A stretch of DNA of 18,586 nt from CAZYME01 sp964648115 (GTDB lineage Bacteria; Pseudomonadota; Gammaproteobacteria; Legionellales; Legionellaceae), in assembly GCA_964648115.1 (NCBI GenBank), contig CAZYME010000038.1, forward strand, positions 1 through 18,586, read 5' to 3'. The position numbers and the translations under genes were made by a program. Shown here in pieces: positions 1 to 7,051 of the stretch. Numbering within the stretch: position 1 is the stretch's first letter; every line of letters starts with the position of its first letter. The notes under the pieces are model-generated. The model saw nothing but the letters and a program-made list of their open reading frames with translations. It was not told the DNA's origin and did no database searches.

Positions 1-32
1 TTTATATTGGGTTGGGTGGCGCTTCGCGCAGT

Positions 33-56
33 TGTTGGGCCTTGGCCCAACCTACG
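33..56. repeat. Dispersed palindromic repeat, partial copy
   Basis: Contains TTGGGCCTTGGCCCAA, a near-perfect palindrome followed by CCTAC. The same core (TTGGGCCATGGGCCCAA plus CCTACA) forms both arms of the inverted repeat at 8896-8980, so this is another copy of that family. Upstream bases (5-32) carry a related GGGTTGGG and a small GCGCTTCGCGC palindrome. The copy may continue beyond the left window edge. Confidence 0.7.
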
Positions 57-110
57 TTTATTTATTATTTTTTGATGACGGCAATATGGTCATTTTTATT
101 TCTTTAATGA

Positions 111-144
111 GATCCCGCATTTCGCTTCGCTGCATACGGGCTAC
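111..144. repeat. REP-like palindromic repeat
   Basis: An imperfect palindrome runs from CCCGCATTTCG to CTGCATACGGG around a CGCTTCG centre and is followed by CTAC. It resembles the widespread intergenic repeats of the type GTAGCCCG...CGGGAT. No gene overlaps it. Only one copy is in this window, so calling it a repeat rests on resemblance, not on an internal match. Confidence 0.45.
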
Positions 145-199
145 ATGATTTTTGAATACCCCCTCCGGTTTACGCACGATATTTTTCGGCAGCCATAAT

Positions 200-218
200 G
201 TTATTGATAATCATTTTC
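200..218. promoter_or_regulatory. Fur box (ferric uptake regulator operator)
   Basis: The 19-mer GTTATTGATAATCATTTTC matches the classical Fur consensus GATAATGATAATCATTATC at 16 of 19 positions, including an uninterrupted match across TGATAATCATT. It lies directly upstream of, and probably over, the -35 region of the candidate extended -10 at 222-230. That position suits iron-dependent repression of the membrane protein gene starting at 264. Confidence 0.65.
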
Positions 219-221
219 ATT

Positions 222-230
222 TGGTATAAA
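222..230 (+). promoter_or_regulatory. Extended -10 promoter for the His-rich membrane protein gene
   Basis: TGGTATAAA is an extended -10 element (TGn plus TATAAA). TTGATA at 204-209, inside the Fur box, would be a -35 with a short 15-nt spacer. Transcription would start near 237, leaving a leader of roughly 27 nt before the ATG at 264. No Shine-Dalgarno sequence is visible in that leader, which is pyrimidine-rich. Confidence 0.45.
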
Positions 231-263
231 GTATCATTACTTTGATTTGCCTTCTTTTCCCTC

Positions 264-2510
264 ATGAAAATAAAAAAAATACTTCGCAAATTTACCTTAT
301 TATTGCTTACCGTTGGGGCTAGCTTAATTATTGGTTTGTTAAGCTTTGGTGGGATGTTCGCCTTGTGGCCTGTTCTTCCCCTTGCTTTTGCAACGTTCGC
401 GCTTTCCATCGTATATGAAGCGGAAATTTATTGGCAAAATATCAAAGGTGCGTGGAATAAACTATATAAACAGAACTTCCTTCAACGCCAGCTTGCTAAA
501 GATTATTTGAGAGAGAGTTTTCCTGATACAACTGCGTCTGAGACGCATGAGGAACATCAAGCGCATGGTGAAGCCGAAGAGCAAGGTGATCAGCAAGGGC
601 AAGACGATGCACATGAAGAGGAACATTCGGAGGGTGAAGAACCCCACGAGCACGCCCCAGGCATCCCTAAATTTTTCATAGATTACGAAAGGCAACTCGA
701 ATTACTCCATGTATTCGGGCATAAGCGTTTGAATAAAGAGAGTCAGGCCCGTAAAAAACGGGTAGAAAAAACCTTGCGTGATATGGAAAAATGGTTTTCT
801 CTACAGTTATTTGCGGCTAATGAATCAGGTACCTCAGAATATGAAACCACGCTGCGTGACTGGCTTAACAACTCTGAGCGGCGTCAAAAGCGCGAAAATA
901 CCCTGCAACTGCTTAAAAGTCGCAAAAATAGCTTTTGGTGGGCTAAATATTTCAGCATTTTTGCTGGTATCTTTATGGGCTTGGGAACCACATATTTGCT
1001 AGTCGAAACATTTACCATCATCCCCTTGTTCGCCGCTATGTCGATTACTCTGTGGCCTATACTTATTATCCCTATGGCCGCTATTGCCGGCGCCGCTTAT
1101 GGCCTACTTAGTTACAATGCAATTACGGACATGATAGCGGATGAAACGTTGTCCGAGTGGCTTAAATACTTAGGAATAATGTCGCGAGCTACGAATGACG
1201 CCTCGCAAGAGCATAAACCCGTAGACACCGTCTTAAGCCACATAACAGCATGGGTTTTAATTGTATTGGCACTGGGCCTCACGATTTGTACTGCGGGCAC
1301 CTGGTGGACAGTCGTGAAGGAAACGCGCCCGCTGTTCGCTTGGGTGGCCAAAGTACCCCGCTTTATTATGGGTGTCATCAATCCCATCATTACAGGTCTC
1401 TCTGCTTTAGTGTTTAATTTACAAAACACACGTGAATCTTTGGAAGTAATTCTGGGCATGATTGCCGATGCGGGAAAGAATTTTTGGTACTTTATTAAAT
1501 TAATAAAGGAAGGGTACAGTGAATTACGTAAACATGAAAATATCGCGCAGGTATTTAACCCTTTTCGTATCTTATTATTCCTCACCATAACTCCTTTGCG
1601 TGTCCTGCTCTTTCTTGGACATTTAATAAGTATTGGAGTTACCGCTGATCGCATACCAGGTATTCCACAAAAATTCGCTGCATTCTTGGGGTTCATTAGC
1701 GAGCTCTTTGAAGATCTGCATTACTTTTTTGGCCATGAGCATGCCCATGAGCATCATCATGAACATGAGCATGGCACTACCACTGCACATAATCATGAGC
1801 ATGATCACCCTCATGGTGATGATACACACCATGAGCATGAAGAAGAGGCAACTCTGGTAGATGCACAAGAGAATGCTCAAGTAGATGAAGAGGCTCTGGT
1901 GCAAGAAGATCAACATGTACAAGATGATCAACAGACACAAGAGCAACAGCGACTTGAGCATAAACGTAAGCATACAAAAACATTGTTGAATGAACGATTA
2001 GGTAAGGGGCATAGCCACAATCATGATCTTGACATTCCTACCGCTGCACTTAAAATCATTTTTACCTATGTAATCCCGCTATATTACCTGTCCGCACTCT
2101 GGGATTGGGGGTTCAGTAGACGCAACACGGGATCACGCGAAAGCCATACGCCATATCAATTAAGCTACGGTGATGCAGCGGAAAAAATGGGCTTTCGTAA
2201 AGAAAAAGAAGTGGCCTTGCCTGAAACGGCATTACGACCATCTCAAGATTGGAAATTAACGCACACGGTTTATCGCATCCAGCGTTATATGGAAAAAGAA
2301 AGCCCGACCACTGCAGAGCGAGCTGCATTGGGTACACTACAGCAGGGGCTTCGTGACGGAGCAGCAGATGAAGACACTATTAGACGGCAATTGAACAGAG
2401 CAAAAGAACAGCCCGTATACCATGGAGCCCGCTTCTTTGGTGAAGCTCCCACACCCATCTTTTTGCATCAAGAATTGCAGGAGCGTGTGGGCTTGCGGGC
2501 TACGGGGTAA
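264..2510 (+). CDS. Polytopic membrane protein with two His/acid-rich loops, Fur-box controlled; possible MavN/IroT-like iron protein
   Basis: A 748-residue protein that I cannot assign to a family with certainty. It has about eight hydrophobic segments: near 11-30, 33-52, 228-250, 252-285 (one or two), 325-345, 365-385, 433-460 and 593-612. Two soluble stretches are extremely rich in His, Glu and Asp: residues 94-130 and 488-528. The second is almost continuous HEH/HD pairs, with a further HSHNH at 583-587. Such loops bind metal in many transport proteins. No transporter signature (ZIP or CDF intramembrane His/Asp motif) is evident. The C-terminal ~135 residues are hydrophilic and end in a charged tail, as expected for a cytosolic domain. 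The Fur box at 200-218 points to iron limitation. A Fur-regulated multi-spanning protein with metal-ligand loops recalls Legionella MavN/IroT, a vacuolar iron-acquisition effector. That link is inference from architecture and regulation, not a recognised sequence match. The ATG at 264 is kept because hydrophobic segment 1 follows at once, although no RBS is visible. Confidence 0.8.
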   Translation: MKIKKILRKFTLLLLTVGASLIIGLLSFGGMFALWPVLPLAFATFALSIVYEAEIYWQNIKGAWNKLYKQNFLQRQLAKDYLRESFPDTTASETHEEHQAHGEAEEQGDQQGQDDAHEEEHSEGEEPHEHAPGIPKFFIDYERQLELLHVFGHKRLNKESQARKKRVEKTLRDMEKWFSLQLFAANESGTSEYETTLRDWLNNSERRQKRENTLQLLKSRKNSFWWAKYFSIFAGIFMGLGTTYLLVETFTIIPLFAAMSITLWPILIIPMAAIAGAAYGLLSYNAITDMIADETLSEWLKYLGIMSRATNDASQEHKPVDTVLSHITAWVLIVLALGLTICTAGTWWTVVKETRPLFAWVAKVPRFIMGVINPIITGLSALVFNLQNTRESLEVILGMIADAGKNFWYFIKLIKEGYSELRKHENIAQVFNPFRILLFLTITPLRVLLFLGHLISIGVTADRIPGIPQKFAAFLGFISELFEDLHYFFGHEHAHEHHHEHEHGTTTAHNHEHDHPHGDDTHHEHEEEATLVDAQENAQVDEEALVQEDQHVQDDQQTQEQQRLEHKRKHTKTLLNERLGKGHSHNHDLDIPTAALKIIFTYVIPLYYLSALWDWGFSRRNTGSRESHTPYQLSYGDAAEKMGFRKEKEVALPETALRPSQDWKLTHTVYRIQRYMEKESPTTAERAALGTLQQGLRDGAADEDTIRRQLNRAKEQPVYHGARFFGEAPTPIFLHQELQERVGLRATG

Positions 2511-2559
2511 TAAAAAACCTATGTAGAACTCCTTTGTCAGATAGTGGAATCAGGATCCT

Positions 2560-2575
2560 CTCCCATTGATGGGAG
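2560..2575. terminator. Short hairpin downstream of the membrane protein gene
   Basis: CTCCCAT-TG-ATGGGAG forms a perfect 7-bp stem with a 2-nt loop, 50 nt after the stop codon, followed by TTGTTG rather than a clean T-run. It could end or stabilise the transcript. A similar GATCCTCCCC...GTGGGAG sequence lies in the spacer of the repeat at 8896-8980, so it may instead be part of a mobile repeat. Confidence 0.35.
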
Positions 2576-2577
2576 TT

Positions 2578-2773
2578 GTTGAATAATTAGCTCCATTCCT
2601 CCTCACGGCATTAAGTTAAGAGACTTTGTCATTCCCGCGAAGGCGGGAATCCATCACTGACTCAGGCTAGGTGCCATGGGAGAAATGGATCCCCGCCTTC
2701 GCGGGGACGACAGTCTTCGTTAACTTAATGACAGTGAAGCCGTCATCAGCACGAACGGAGCCATTTATTCAAC
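2578..2773. repeat. Nested inverted-repeat element (MITE-like), about 196 bp, no ORF
   Basis: This fills most of the gene-free interval 2511-2839. Three inverted-repeat layers are nested. Outer arms 2578-2594 and 2757-2773 match at 14 of 17. Middle arms 2609-2619 (CATTAAGTTAA) and 2720-2730 are perfect. Inner arms of about 30 nt, 2622-2654 and 2685-2715, contain CCCGCGAAGGCGGG and CCCCGCCTTCGCGGGG and are separated by a 30-nt spacer. The inner core resembles the common CGCGAAGGCGGGAATCC intergenic palindromes. A small hairpin CGCCCC-TCGC-GGGGCG follows at 2776-2791. There is no coding potential. It probably also separates the converging transcripts of the membrane protein gene and rep. Confidence 0.7.
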
Positions 2774-2839
2774 ACCGCCCCTCGCGGGGCGAAGGACTGC
2801 CCGTGAGCTACGTTTTGGCTCTTAAGTTGACGAATTAAA

Positions 2840-4837
2840 TCACTCCAACAAGTTCTTCAATCCCTCTAAATGAGAACGGGCTAGTGCTTTTGATTTTTCT
2901 TCATTGCGCTCGACATTTTTGCCAAACCACTCCAAGCTGTCCTGCGGTAGTTCCTCTAAAAATCGGCTAGGCAAGCATGCCTGCATTTCACCACCGCGCC
3001 GGCGCTGCCTAGCTAAGGTTAAACACAGCGTTTTTTGCGCGCGTGTAATGCCAACGTAGGCTAAGCGGCGCTCCTCTTCAATCTGTTCATCGTCTATGCT
3101 TACTCTGTGTGGGAGCAGCTCCTCTTCCATTCCGACTAAATATACGGAAGGGAATTCTAGCCCTTTTGAGGCATGTAGGGTCATTAATTGCAGCGTGTCT
3201 GGCTCGTGGTCATCGGATTGCTCAAGAATATCTATCAAAATTAATTTACTGACGATATCCGCTAATATACTACCCTGCTCTTTTTCAAAAAGCCGCCCGA
3301 CCCATTCCAATAGCTCCCAAACATTATCCATGCACTTTTGGGCTTTTATAGGAGAATCCGACTGCTCATAAATATGGGCTTCATATCCGCTATCCTCGAC
3401 CATGTCACGTAGAACACCCAGCACCGGCTCATTTTGACAGCGTTGTTTAATCGTATGCAGCCATTGTTTAAAAGCATAGAGCGCTGCTCGCGGTTTTTCA
3501 CCGACTAGCTCTGTCAATGCTAAATGATCACAACAAGCATATAGACTTTGGCCTCGAGTTTGCGCATAGTTACCCAAGGCCTTCAAAGTTGCATCGCCAA
3601 TACCACGCTTAGGTGTGTTAATCACCCTTAAAAAGGCCGCATCGTCTGCCTCATTGCATAGTAATTTGAGGTAGGCAAAAACATCTCGAACCTCCATCCG
3701 TGCGAACCACGATTGCCCACCGCTAATACGGTAAGGGATGCTGTGATGTCGCAACACTTTTTCGAACACACGTGACTGATGATTGCCACGGTATAAAACA
3801 GCATAGTCGCCATAAGAAGTACGGTGACGAAGTTTATGGCTAATGAGATCAGCTACGACTTGCTCTGCTTCATCTTGCTCATCCTTGCAACTTAAAACCC
3901 GAAGTAACTCGCCATGGCCTAACTCACTCCATAATTTCTTTGTAAACAAATGAGGGTTGTTTCCAATCAGCTGGTTAGCTGCATGAAGAATACGGCCTGT
4001 GGAACGGTAATTTTGCTCTAATTTTATCACCATCAGTTTTGGATAATCGTGTTGTAATTGCGCAAGATTCTCAGGTCTTGCTCCGCGCCAAGCGTAAATA
4101 GATTGGTCATCGTCTCCAACCACCGTGAAATGTGCGCGGATGCCTACCAGTAGCTTCACTAAGGTATATTGGCTAGTATTGGAATCTTGATATTCATCAA
4201 TTAATAAATGCCGAATCTTATTTTGCCAGTACTCCAAAATATCTGGGTGCTCGTTTAGCAAGTACACTGGTAATCTAATTAGATCATCAAAATCTACAGC
4301 GTTATAGGCTTGTAGCGCTTCTTGATAGAGAGGATAGATAGAGGCAGCTTCCGCACGTAGTGGTGTATCGGCTACACGCGCCTGTACTGCGTCGGGTGCT
4401 AATAATTCATTTTTCCAGTGGGAAATTTGTTGTTGTACCTGTAATAAATACTCACGATCGCTAGCTCGGGAGGTCGGTAATAATCCGCGTAGAGTCTGTA
4501 CGCAGTCTTCACTATCGAAGATAGAAAACCCTGGTTTTAAACCACAACGGTCAACGCTGCGCTTGAGAATACGAAGTCCTAATGTGTGGAATGTAGCGAT
4601 TTTTAAACCGTGACGAGCTTTTTGAGATAATGTGGACGCAACTCTTGAGCGCATTTCATTGGCAGCTTTATTGGTGAAGGTCACCGCACAAACGCTTTGC
4701 GCCGCGTAACCACACTTTTCAATTAGATAAGCAATTTTTTGGGTGATAACACTGGTTTTACCACTACCAGCACCTGCTAATACCAACAAAGGCCCATCAA
4801 TAAATTTAACGGCGGCCATTTGTTGAGGATTTAGCAT
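2840..4837 (-). CDS. rep: ATP-dependent DNA helicase Rep (UvrD/Rep superfamily 1A)
   Basis: A 665-residue SF1A 3'-5' DNA helicase, close to the 673 residues of E. coli Rep. Rep moves along single-stranded DNA and clears protein roadblocks ahead of replication forks. All signature motifs are present: Walker A AGAGSGKT (21-28), TFTNKAA (53-59), Walker B LLIDEYQDSN (211-220), GDDDQSIYAWRGA (241-253), QNYRS (275-279), LMTLHASKGLEF, and the C-terminal EEERRLAYVGITRA. The start MLNPQQMAAV matches the usual Q-motif N terminus. A weak AAGG lies 9 nt upstream of the ATG. The insertion pattern and lack of a long C-terminal tail favour Rep over UvrD (about 720 residues). The gene stands alone, divergent from hslO, with its 3' end facing the repeat element at 2578-2773. 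Confidence 0.95.
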   Translation of the reverse strand: MLNPQQMAAVKFIDGPLLVLAGAGSGKTSVITQKIAYLIEKCGYAAQSVCAVTFTNKAANEMRSRVASTLSQKARHGLKIATFHTLGLRILKRSVDRCGLKPGFSIFDSEDCVQTLRGLLPTSRASDREYLLQVQQQISHWKNELLAPDAVQARVADTPLRAEAASIYPLYQEALQAYNAVDFDDLIRLPVYLLNEHPDILEYWQNKIRHLLIDEYQDSNTSQYTLVKLLVGIRAHFTVVGDDDQSIYAWRGARPENLAQLQHDYPKLMVIKLEQNYRSTGRILHAANQLIGNNPHLFTKKLWSELGHGELLRVLSCKDEQDEAEQVVADLISHKLRHRTSYGDYAVLYRGNHQSRVFEKVLRHHSIPYRISGGQSWFARMEVRDVFAYLKLLCNEADDAAFLRVINTPKRGIGDATLKALGNYAQTRGQSLYACCDHLALTELVGEKPRAALYAFKQWLHTIKQRCQNEPVLGVLRDMVEDSGYEAHIYEQSDSPIKAQKCMDNVWELLEWVGRLFEKEQGSILADIVSKLILIDILEQSDDHEPDTLQLMTLHASKGLEFPSVYLVGMEEELLPHRVSIDDEQIEEERRLAYVGITRAQKTLCLTLARQRRRGGEMQACLPSRFLEELPQDSLEWFGKNVERNEEKSKALARSHLEGLKNLLE

Positions 4838-4914
4838 AATTTTATACCTTGCAAAAACGCGGAGTATAGCAACTTTGTGCTAAAATTGGCGCTTTCTTTA
4901 AGGTGAAGTATAGA
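4838..4914. promoter_or_regulatory. Divergent rep / hslO promoter region
   Basis: A short intergenic interval holds two back-to-back candidate extended -10 elements. On the plus strand TGC-TAAAAT ends at 4886 and serves hslO. On the minus strand TGC-TATACT (TATACT being the complement of 4863-4868) serves rep. Neither has a convincing -35. The two elements lie within 24 bp, so polymerases would compete. No heat-shock (sigma-32) consensus is clear upstream of hslO. Confidence 0.35.
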
Positions 4915-5760
4915 ATGAAAGAAACTGATACTCTGCAACGCTTCATGTTTGAGCACGCCAGCATTCGTGGTGAAATTGCGCATTTAGATGAAACCTTTAA
5001 AACGATAATGCACCAACACCCCTATCCACCAGCGGTCAAAGCCTTGCTCGGCGAAGCATTGATTTCGTGTTTACTGCTTGCTGGGAGTATAAAATTTGAA
5101 GGAGACGTGAGTTTGCAGTTTCATGGTGATAAGCGCCTGTCACTGTTATTAGTACAGTGTGATCATGAGCTTCAAATTCGGGCTTTTGCGAAGCATCAAG
5201 AAGACACAGGTGATATTGATTATAGTGATGCTTTTTTGCATGGTAAGATGGTTCTGGTTATCAACCAACATAAAAAAACCCAAGCCTATCAAAGTGTAGT
5301 GCCTATTCGCTCGACTTCGATGAGTGAAAACCTAACCCATTATTTTGCTCAATCAGAACAAGTTGCGAGCCAGGTGTGGCTTTCTGTAGATGAGAACTCT
5401 GCGGCCGGTATGTTGCTCCAGCTGATGCCGGGTCAAGATACACAGCAGCGTGAGGAGTTTTGGGAATATGCTGTAATGTTGGGGCAAACTATCAGTGATC
5501 ACGAGCTTCTTACGCTAGACAATCAAACCATTTTGCATCGACTTTATCATGAAACTGAATTACGTCTTTATCCAGCTCGTTCTGTTTCTTTTCAGTGCCG
5601 CTGTAATCAAGAAAAAATGAAACAAGTGTTAACTGTTTTAGGTGAAGAAGACGTACAACAATTGATACAGGAAAAAGGGCATGTAGAAGTTCGCTGTGAC
5701 TTTTGTAATCAGCAATATATTTTTGATCCGATTGATATTACTTTGTTGTTTCGGAAGTAA
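4915..5760 (+). CDS. hslO: Hsp33 redox-regulated chaperone
   Basis: A 281-residue Hsp33, a cytosolic holdase chaperone activated by oxidative unfolding. When reduced, four C-terminal cysteines bind zinc. Oxidation to disulfides releases zinc and exposes the substrate-binding surface. The zinc ligands are visible as C228-R-C230 and C261-D-F-C264, the C-x-C / C-x-x-C spacing of the family. The N-terminal domain shows the conserved ALLGEALISCLLLAGSIKFEG region (residues 43-63), and the linker contains the EEFWEYAVMLGQTI segment. A GTG four codons upstream (4903) is open, but it overlaps the AGGTGA Shine-Dalgarno at 4901-4906, which sits 8 nt from the ATG at 4915, so the ATG is chosen. Length is slightly below the usual ~290. 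The gene is followed by the palindromic repeat at 5771-5831. Confidence 0.95.
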   Translation: MKETDTLQRFMFEHASIRGEIAHLDETFKTIMHQHPYPPAVKALLGEALISCLLLAGSIKFEGDVSLQFHGDKRLSLLLVQCDHELQIRAFAKHQEDTGDIDYSDAFLHGKMVLVINQHKKTQAYQSVVPIRSTSMSENLTHYFAQSEQVASQVWLSVDENSAAGMLLQLMPGQDTQQREEFWEYAVMLGQTISDHELLTLDNQTILHRLYHETELRLYPARSVSFQCRCNQEKMKQVLTVLGEEDVQQLIQEKGHVEVRCDFCNQQYIFDPIDITLLFRK

Positions 5761-5770
5761 ATGGATACAC

Positions 5771-5831
5771 CTTAAGGCCACTGGATTGCTTCGTCACTAC
5801 GTTCCTCGCAACGACGACCAGAGCCCTTAAG
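5771..5831. repeat. Palindromic dispersed repeat (GGATTGCTTCGTC family), copy 1
   Basis: A 61-bp imperfect palindrome. The outer arms CTTAAGGCCACTGG and CCAGAGCCCTTAAG pair at 12 of 14. The interior carries CACTGGATTGCTTCGTC and CCTCGCAACGACGA, a widely dispersed intergenic repeat type in bacteria. The same CACTGGATTGCTTCGTC is found in both arms of the structure at 6180-6319. It lies 10 nt after the hslO stop and may act as that gene's transcript end. Confidence 0.75.
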
Positions 5832-5868
5832 ATATTTAGAGCTAGTCCAACAATAATAAGGAAATAAT

Positions 5869-6162
5869 ATGCTAGCTAAACAGCCCGCCGTCTATATCAT
5901 GGCGAATAGGCGTAATGGAGTCATCTACACGTGCGTCACAAGTGATTTGATCAAACGAGTATACCAACACAAACATGCGGATATACCAGGGTTTACTCAA
6001 AAATATAAATGTAACCGCCTTGTATATTATGAATTTATTGAAGACATGATAAGTACTATAACTCGAGAAAAACAGCTTAAAGGTGGATCAAGAAAGAGGA
6101 AATTAGCTTTGATTGAAAAAATAAATCCGCATTGGGAAGATCTTTACCCAACATTGGTGTAA
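5869..6162 (+). CDS. Small GIY-YIG domain protein with altered YIG motif
   Basis: A 97-residue single-domain protein of the GIY-YIG nuclease superfamily, in the YhbQ/UPF0213-like group of small 'putative endonucleases' (usually 85-100 residues). Recognisable elements are PAVYIMANRRNGVIY (the GIY strand, residues 6-20), CVTSDLIKRVYQHK (22-35), GFTQKYKCNRLVYYE, and the catalytic-Glu region TREKQLKGG (65-73, Glu67). The second signature, normally Y-I/V-G, reads Y20-T-C22, so the conserved glycine is Cys. This may impair nuclease activity. Arg30 and Glu67 are retained. An AAGGA Shine-Dalgarno lies 6 nt before the ATG. Copies of the GGATTGCTTCGTC repeat lie immediately on both sides (5771-5831; 6180-6319). 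Cellular role is unknown; it is not a UvrC, which is far larger. Confidence 0.85.
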   Translation: MLAKQPAVYIMANRRNGVIYTCVTSDLIKRVYQHKHADIPGFTQKYKCNRLVYYEFIEDMISTITREKQLKGGSRKRKLALIEKINPHWEDLYPTLV

Positions 6163-6179
6163 TTATTAGCATTTTTTAA

Positions 6180-6319
6180 GTCACTGGATTGCTTCGTCGC
6201 GAAGCGCCACGCCCCGACAGTCTACAGAAAAGCGGCCCTGGGCGTGGTGCCCACCACCGCCGACTACGTCCTAGACTACATCCGCNNNNNNNNNNGTAGC
6301 GACGAAGCAATCCAGTGAC
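6180..6319. repeat. Inverted pair of the GGATTGCTTCGTC repeat enclosing the scaffold gap
   Basis: The left arm 6180-6200 and right arm 6299-6319 are perfect 21-nt inverted copies (GTCACTGGATTGCTTCGTC plus GC). The interior has an 8-bp CCACGCCC/GGGCGTGG inverted pair (6206-6213, 6240-6247) and the run of N. The interior up to the gap (6201-6285) is 66% G+C, unlike the flanks. True length between the arms is unknown because of the gap, and the join could be an assembly artefact. Confidence 0.7.
6286..6295. other. Assembly gap (10 N)
   Basis: Ten ambiguous bases lie within the inverted repeat. Ten N is a common placeholder for a scaffold join of unknown size, so continuity between the GIY-YIG side and the typA side is not proven by the sequence. 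Confidence 0.98.
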
Positions 6320-6345
6320 CTATTTATAATACCTGTTACATTCCA

Positions 6346-6840
6346 TTAGTGCATGGAATCCTTTATTGCTACGATTTTTTGCTCACCTCCAACTTGCGGA
6401 AGTGGCCCCCCTCGCATAGCCTGCAGGATTTGCTGCATAGTAATAAATTGCGCGCTGAGTTGAGAGTATAAATCCGCCGATTCACTTTCATGTAGCTCGC
6501 TTACGGTTAAATAAGCCGCCTGGCCAAGATCGCTAAAATACTCGAGTCTCACATGTCGTTTAACTGCCATTCCAGGGAAAAGACCACAAAATAATAAGCT
6601 TTTATCGCCAACATCACGGAGAAGTTCAACTTGCCGCTTACCGGGGACACGCATGGACTCGAGAAAATCCAGCGCGATGACTGATTCAATCAACTGCGTT
6701 GTTTGCGAAAAGCGCATCAGTAAAAAAACCAAGTAGCTTTCCGTGTTTTCGTTCAGCACTAAACTAGTGGCTGCTTGAGCTTCGTTCACTAGCGCGTGCC
6801 ATTGACTCATATCGGTGGGATGTAAAATCAATTTGTTCAT
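6346..6840 (-). CDS. Conserved protein of unknown function
   Basis: A 164-residue soluble protein without signal peptide or membrane segment. It has the look of a small conserved gammaproteobacterial family, with an N-terminal helical region containing WHALVNEAQAA and ESYLVFLLMRF, then GDKSLLFCGLFPGMAVKRHV and YFSDLGQAAYLTVSE. I recognise no catalytic motif and assign no function. An AAGGTGG Shine-Dalgarno lies 6 nt before the ATG. It is transcribed away from typA across a 211-bp divergent interval. Its 3' end faces the repeat at 6180-6319 and the scaffold gap, so its downstream neighbour is uncertain. Confidence 0.8.
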   Translation of the reverse strand: MNKLILHPTDMSQWHALVNEAQAATSLVLNENTESYLVFLLMRFSQTTQLIESVIALDFLESMRVPGKRQVELLRDVGDKSLLFCGLFPGMAVKRHVRLEYFSDLGQAAYLTVSELHESESADLYSQLSAQFITMQQILQAMRGGPLPQVGGEQKIVAIKDSMH

Positions 6841-6980
6841 AGCTATCCACCTTTCTTAGTAGCTCACTATTAGTGTAGCAAAACTTATACCAAAATGTGG
6901 AATACACAAAAAAATCTTTGTTAATTCAAGGCACATAAAGTAAAAAACGCGCTTGATTGGGTTTCATACGAAATTCGTTG

Positions 6981-6986
6981 TATAAT
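6981..6986 (+). promoter_or_regulatory. -10 element upstream of typA
   Basis: A perfect TATAAT, 66 nt upstream of the typA ATG. No good -35 sits at 16-18 nt; TTGATT at 6954-6959 is 21-22 nt away. Transcription would start near 6993, giving a leader of about 58 nt. AAGG before ATG 7052 serves as the Shine-Dalgarno. Confidence 0.45.
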
Positions 6987-7051
6987 GGCAAAATGCTGAA
7001 CAATAACCTGCCTTTTGCAAAATCGTGTAGTCCGAATAATTTAAGGTTCAT

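Noticed and set aside
1112..1696. Minus-strand ORF of 194 codons inside the His-rich membrane protein gene
   Set aside because: The plus frame is open for 748 codons with coherent membrane helices; the minus translation has no recognisable domain and no promoter or RBS.
264..2510. ZIP or CDF zinc transporter identity for the His-rich protein
   Set aside because: His-rich loops fit, but I see no intramembrane HxxxD-type or ZIP helix IV/V His/Glu motifs, and the size and helix spacing do not match.
2776..2791. Rho-independent terminator for rep
   Set aside because: The CGCCCC/GGGGCG stem is only 6 bp and, in the rep direction, is not followed by a T-run; kept only as part of the repeat region.
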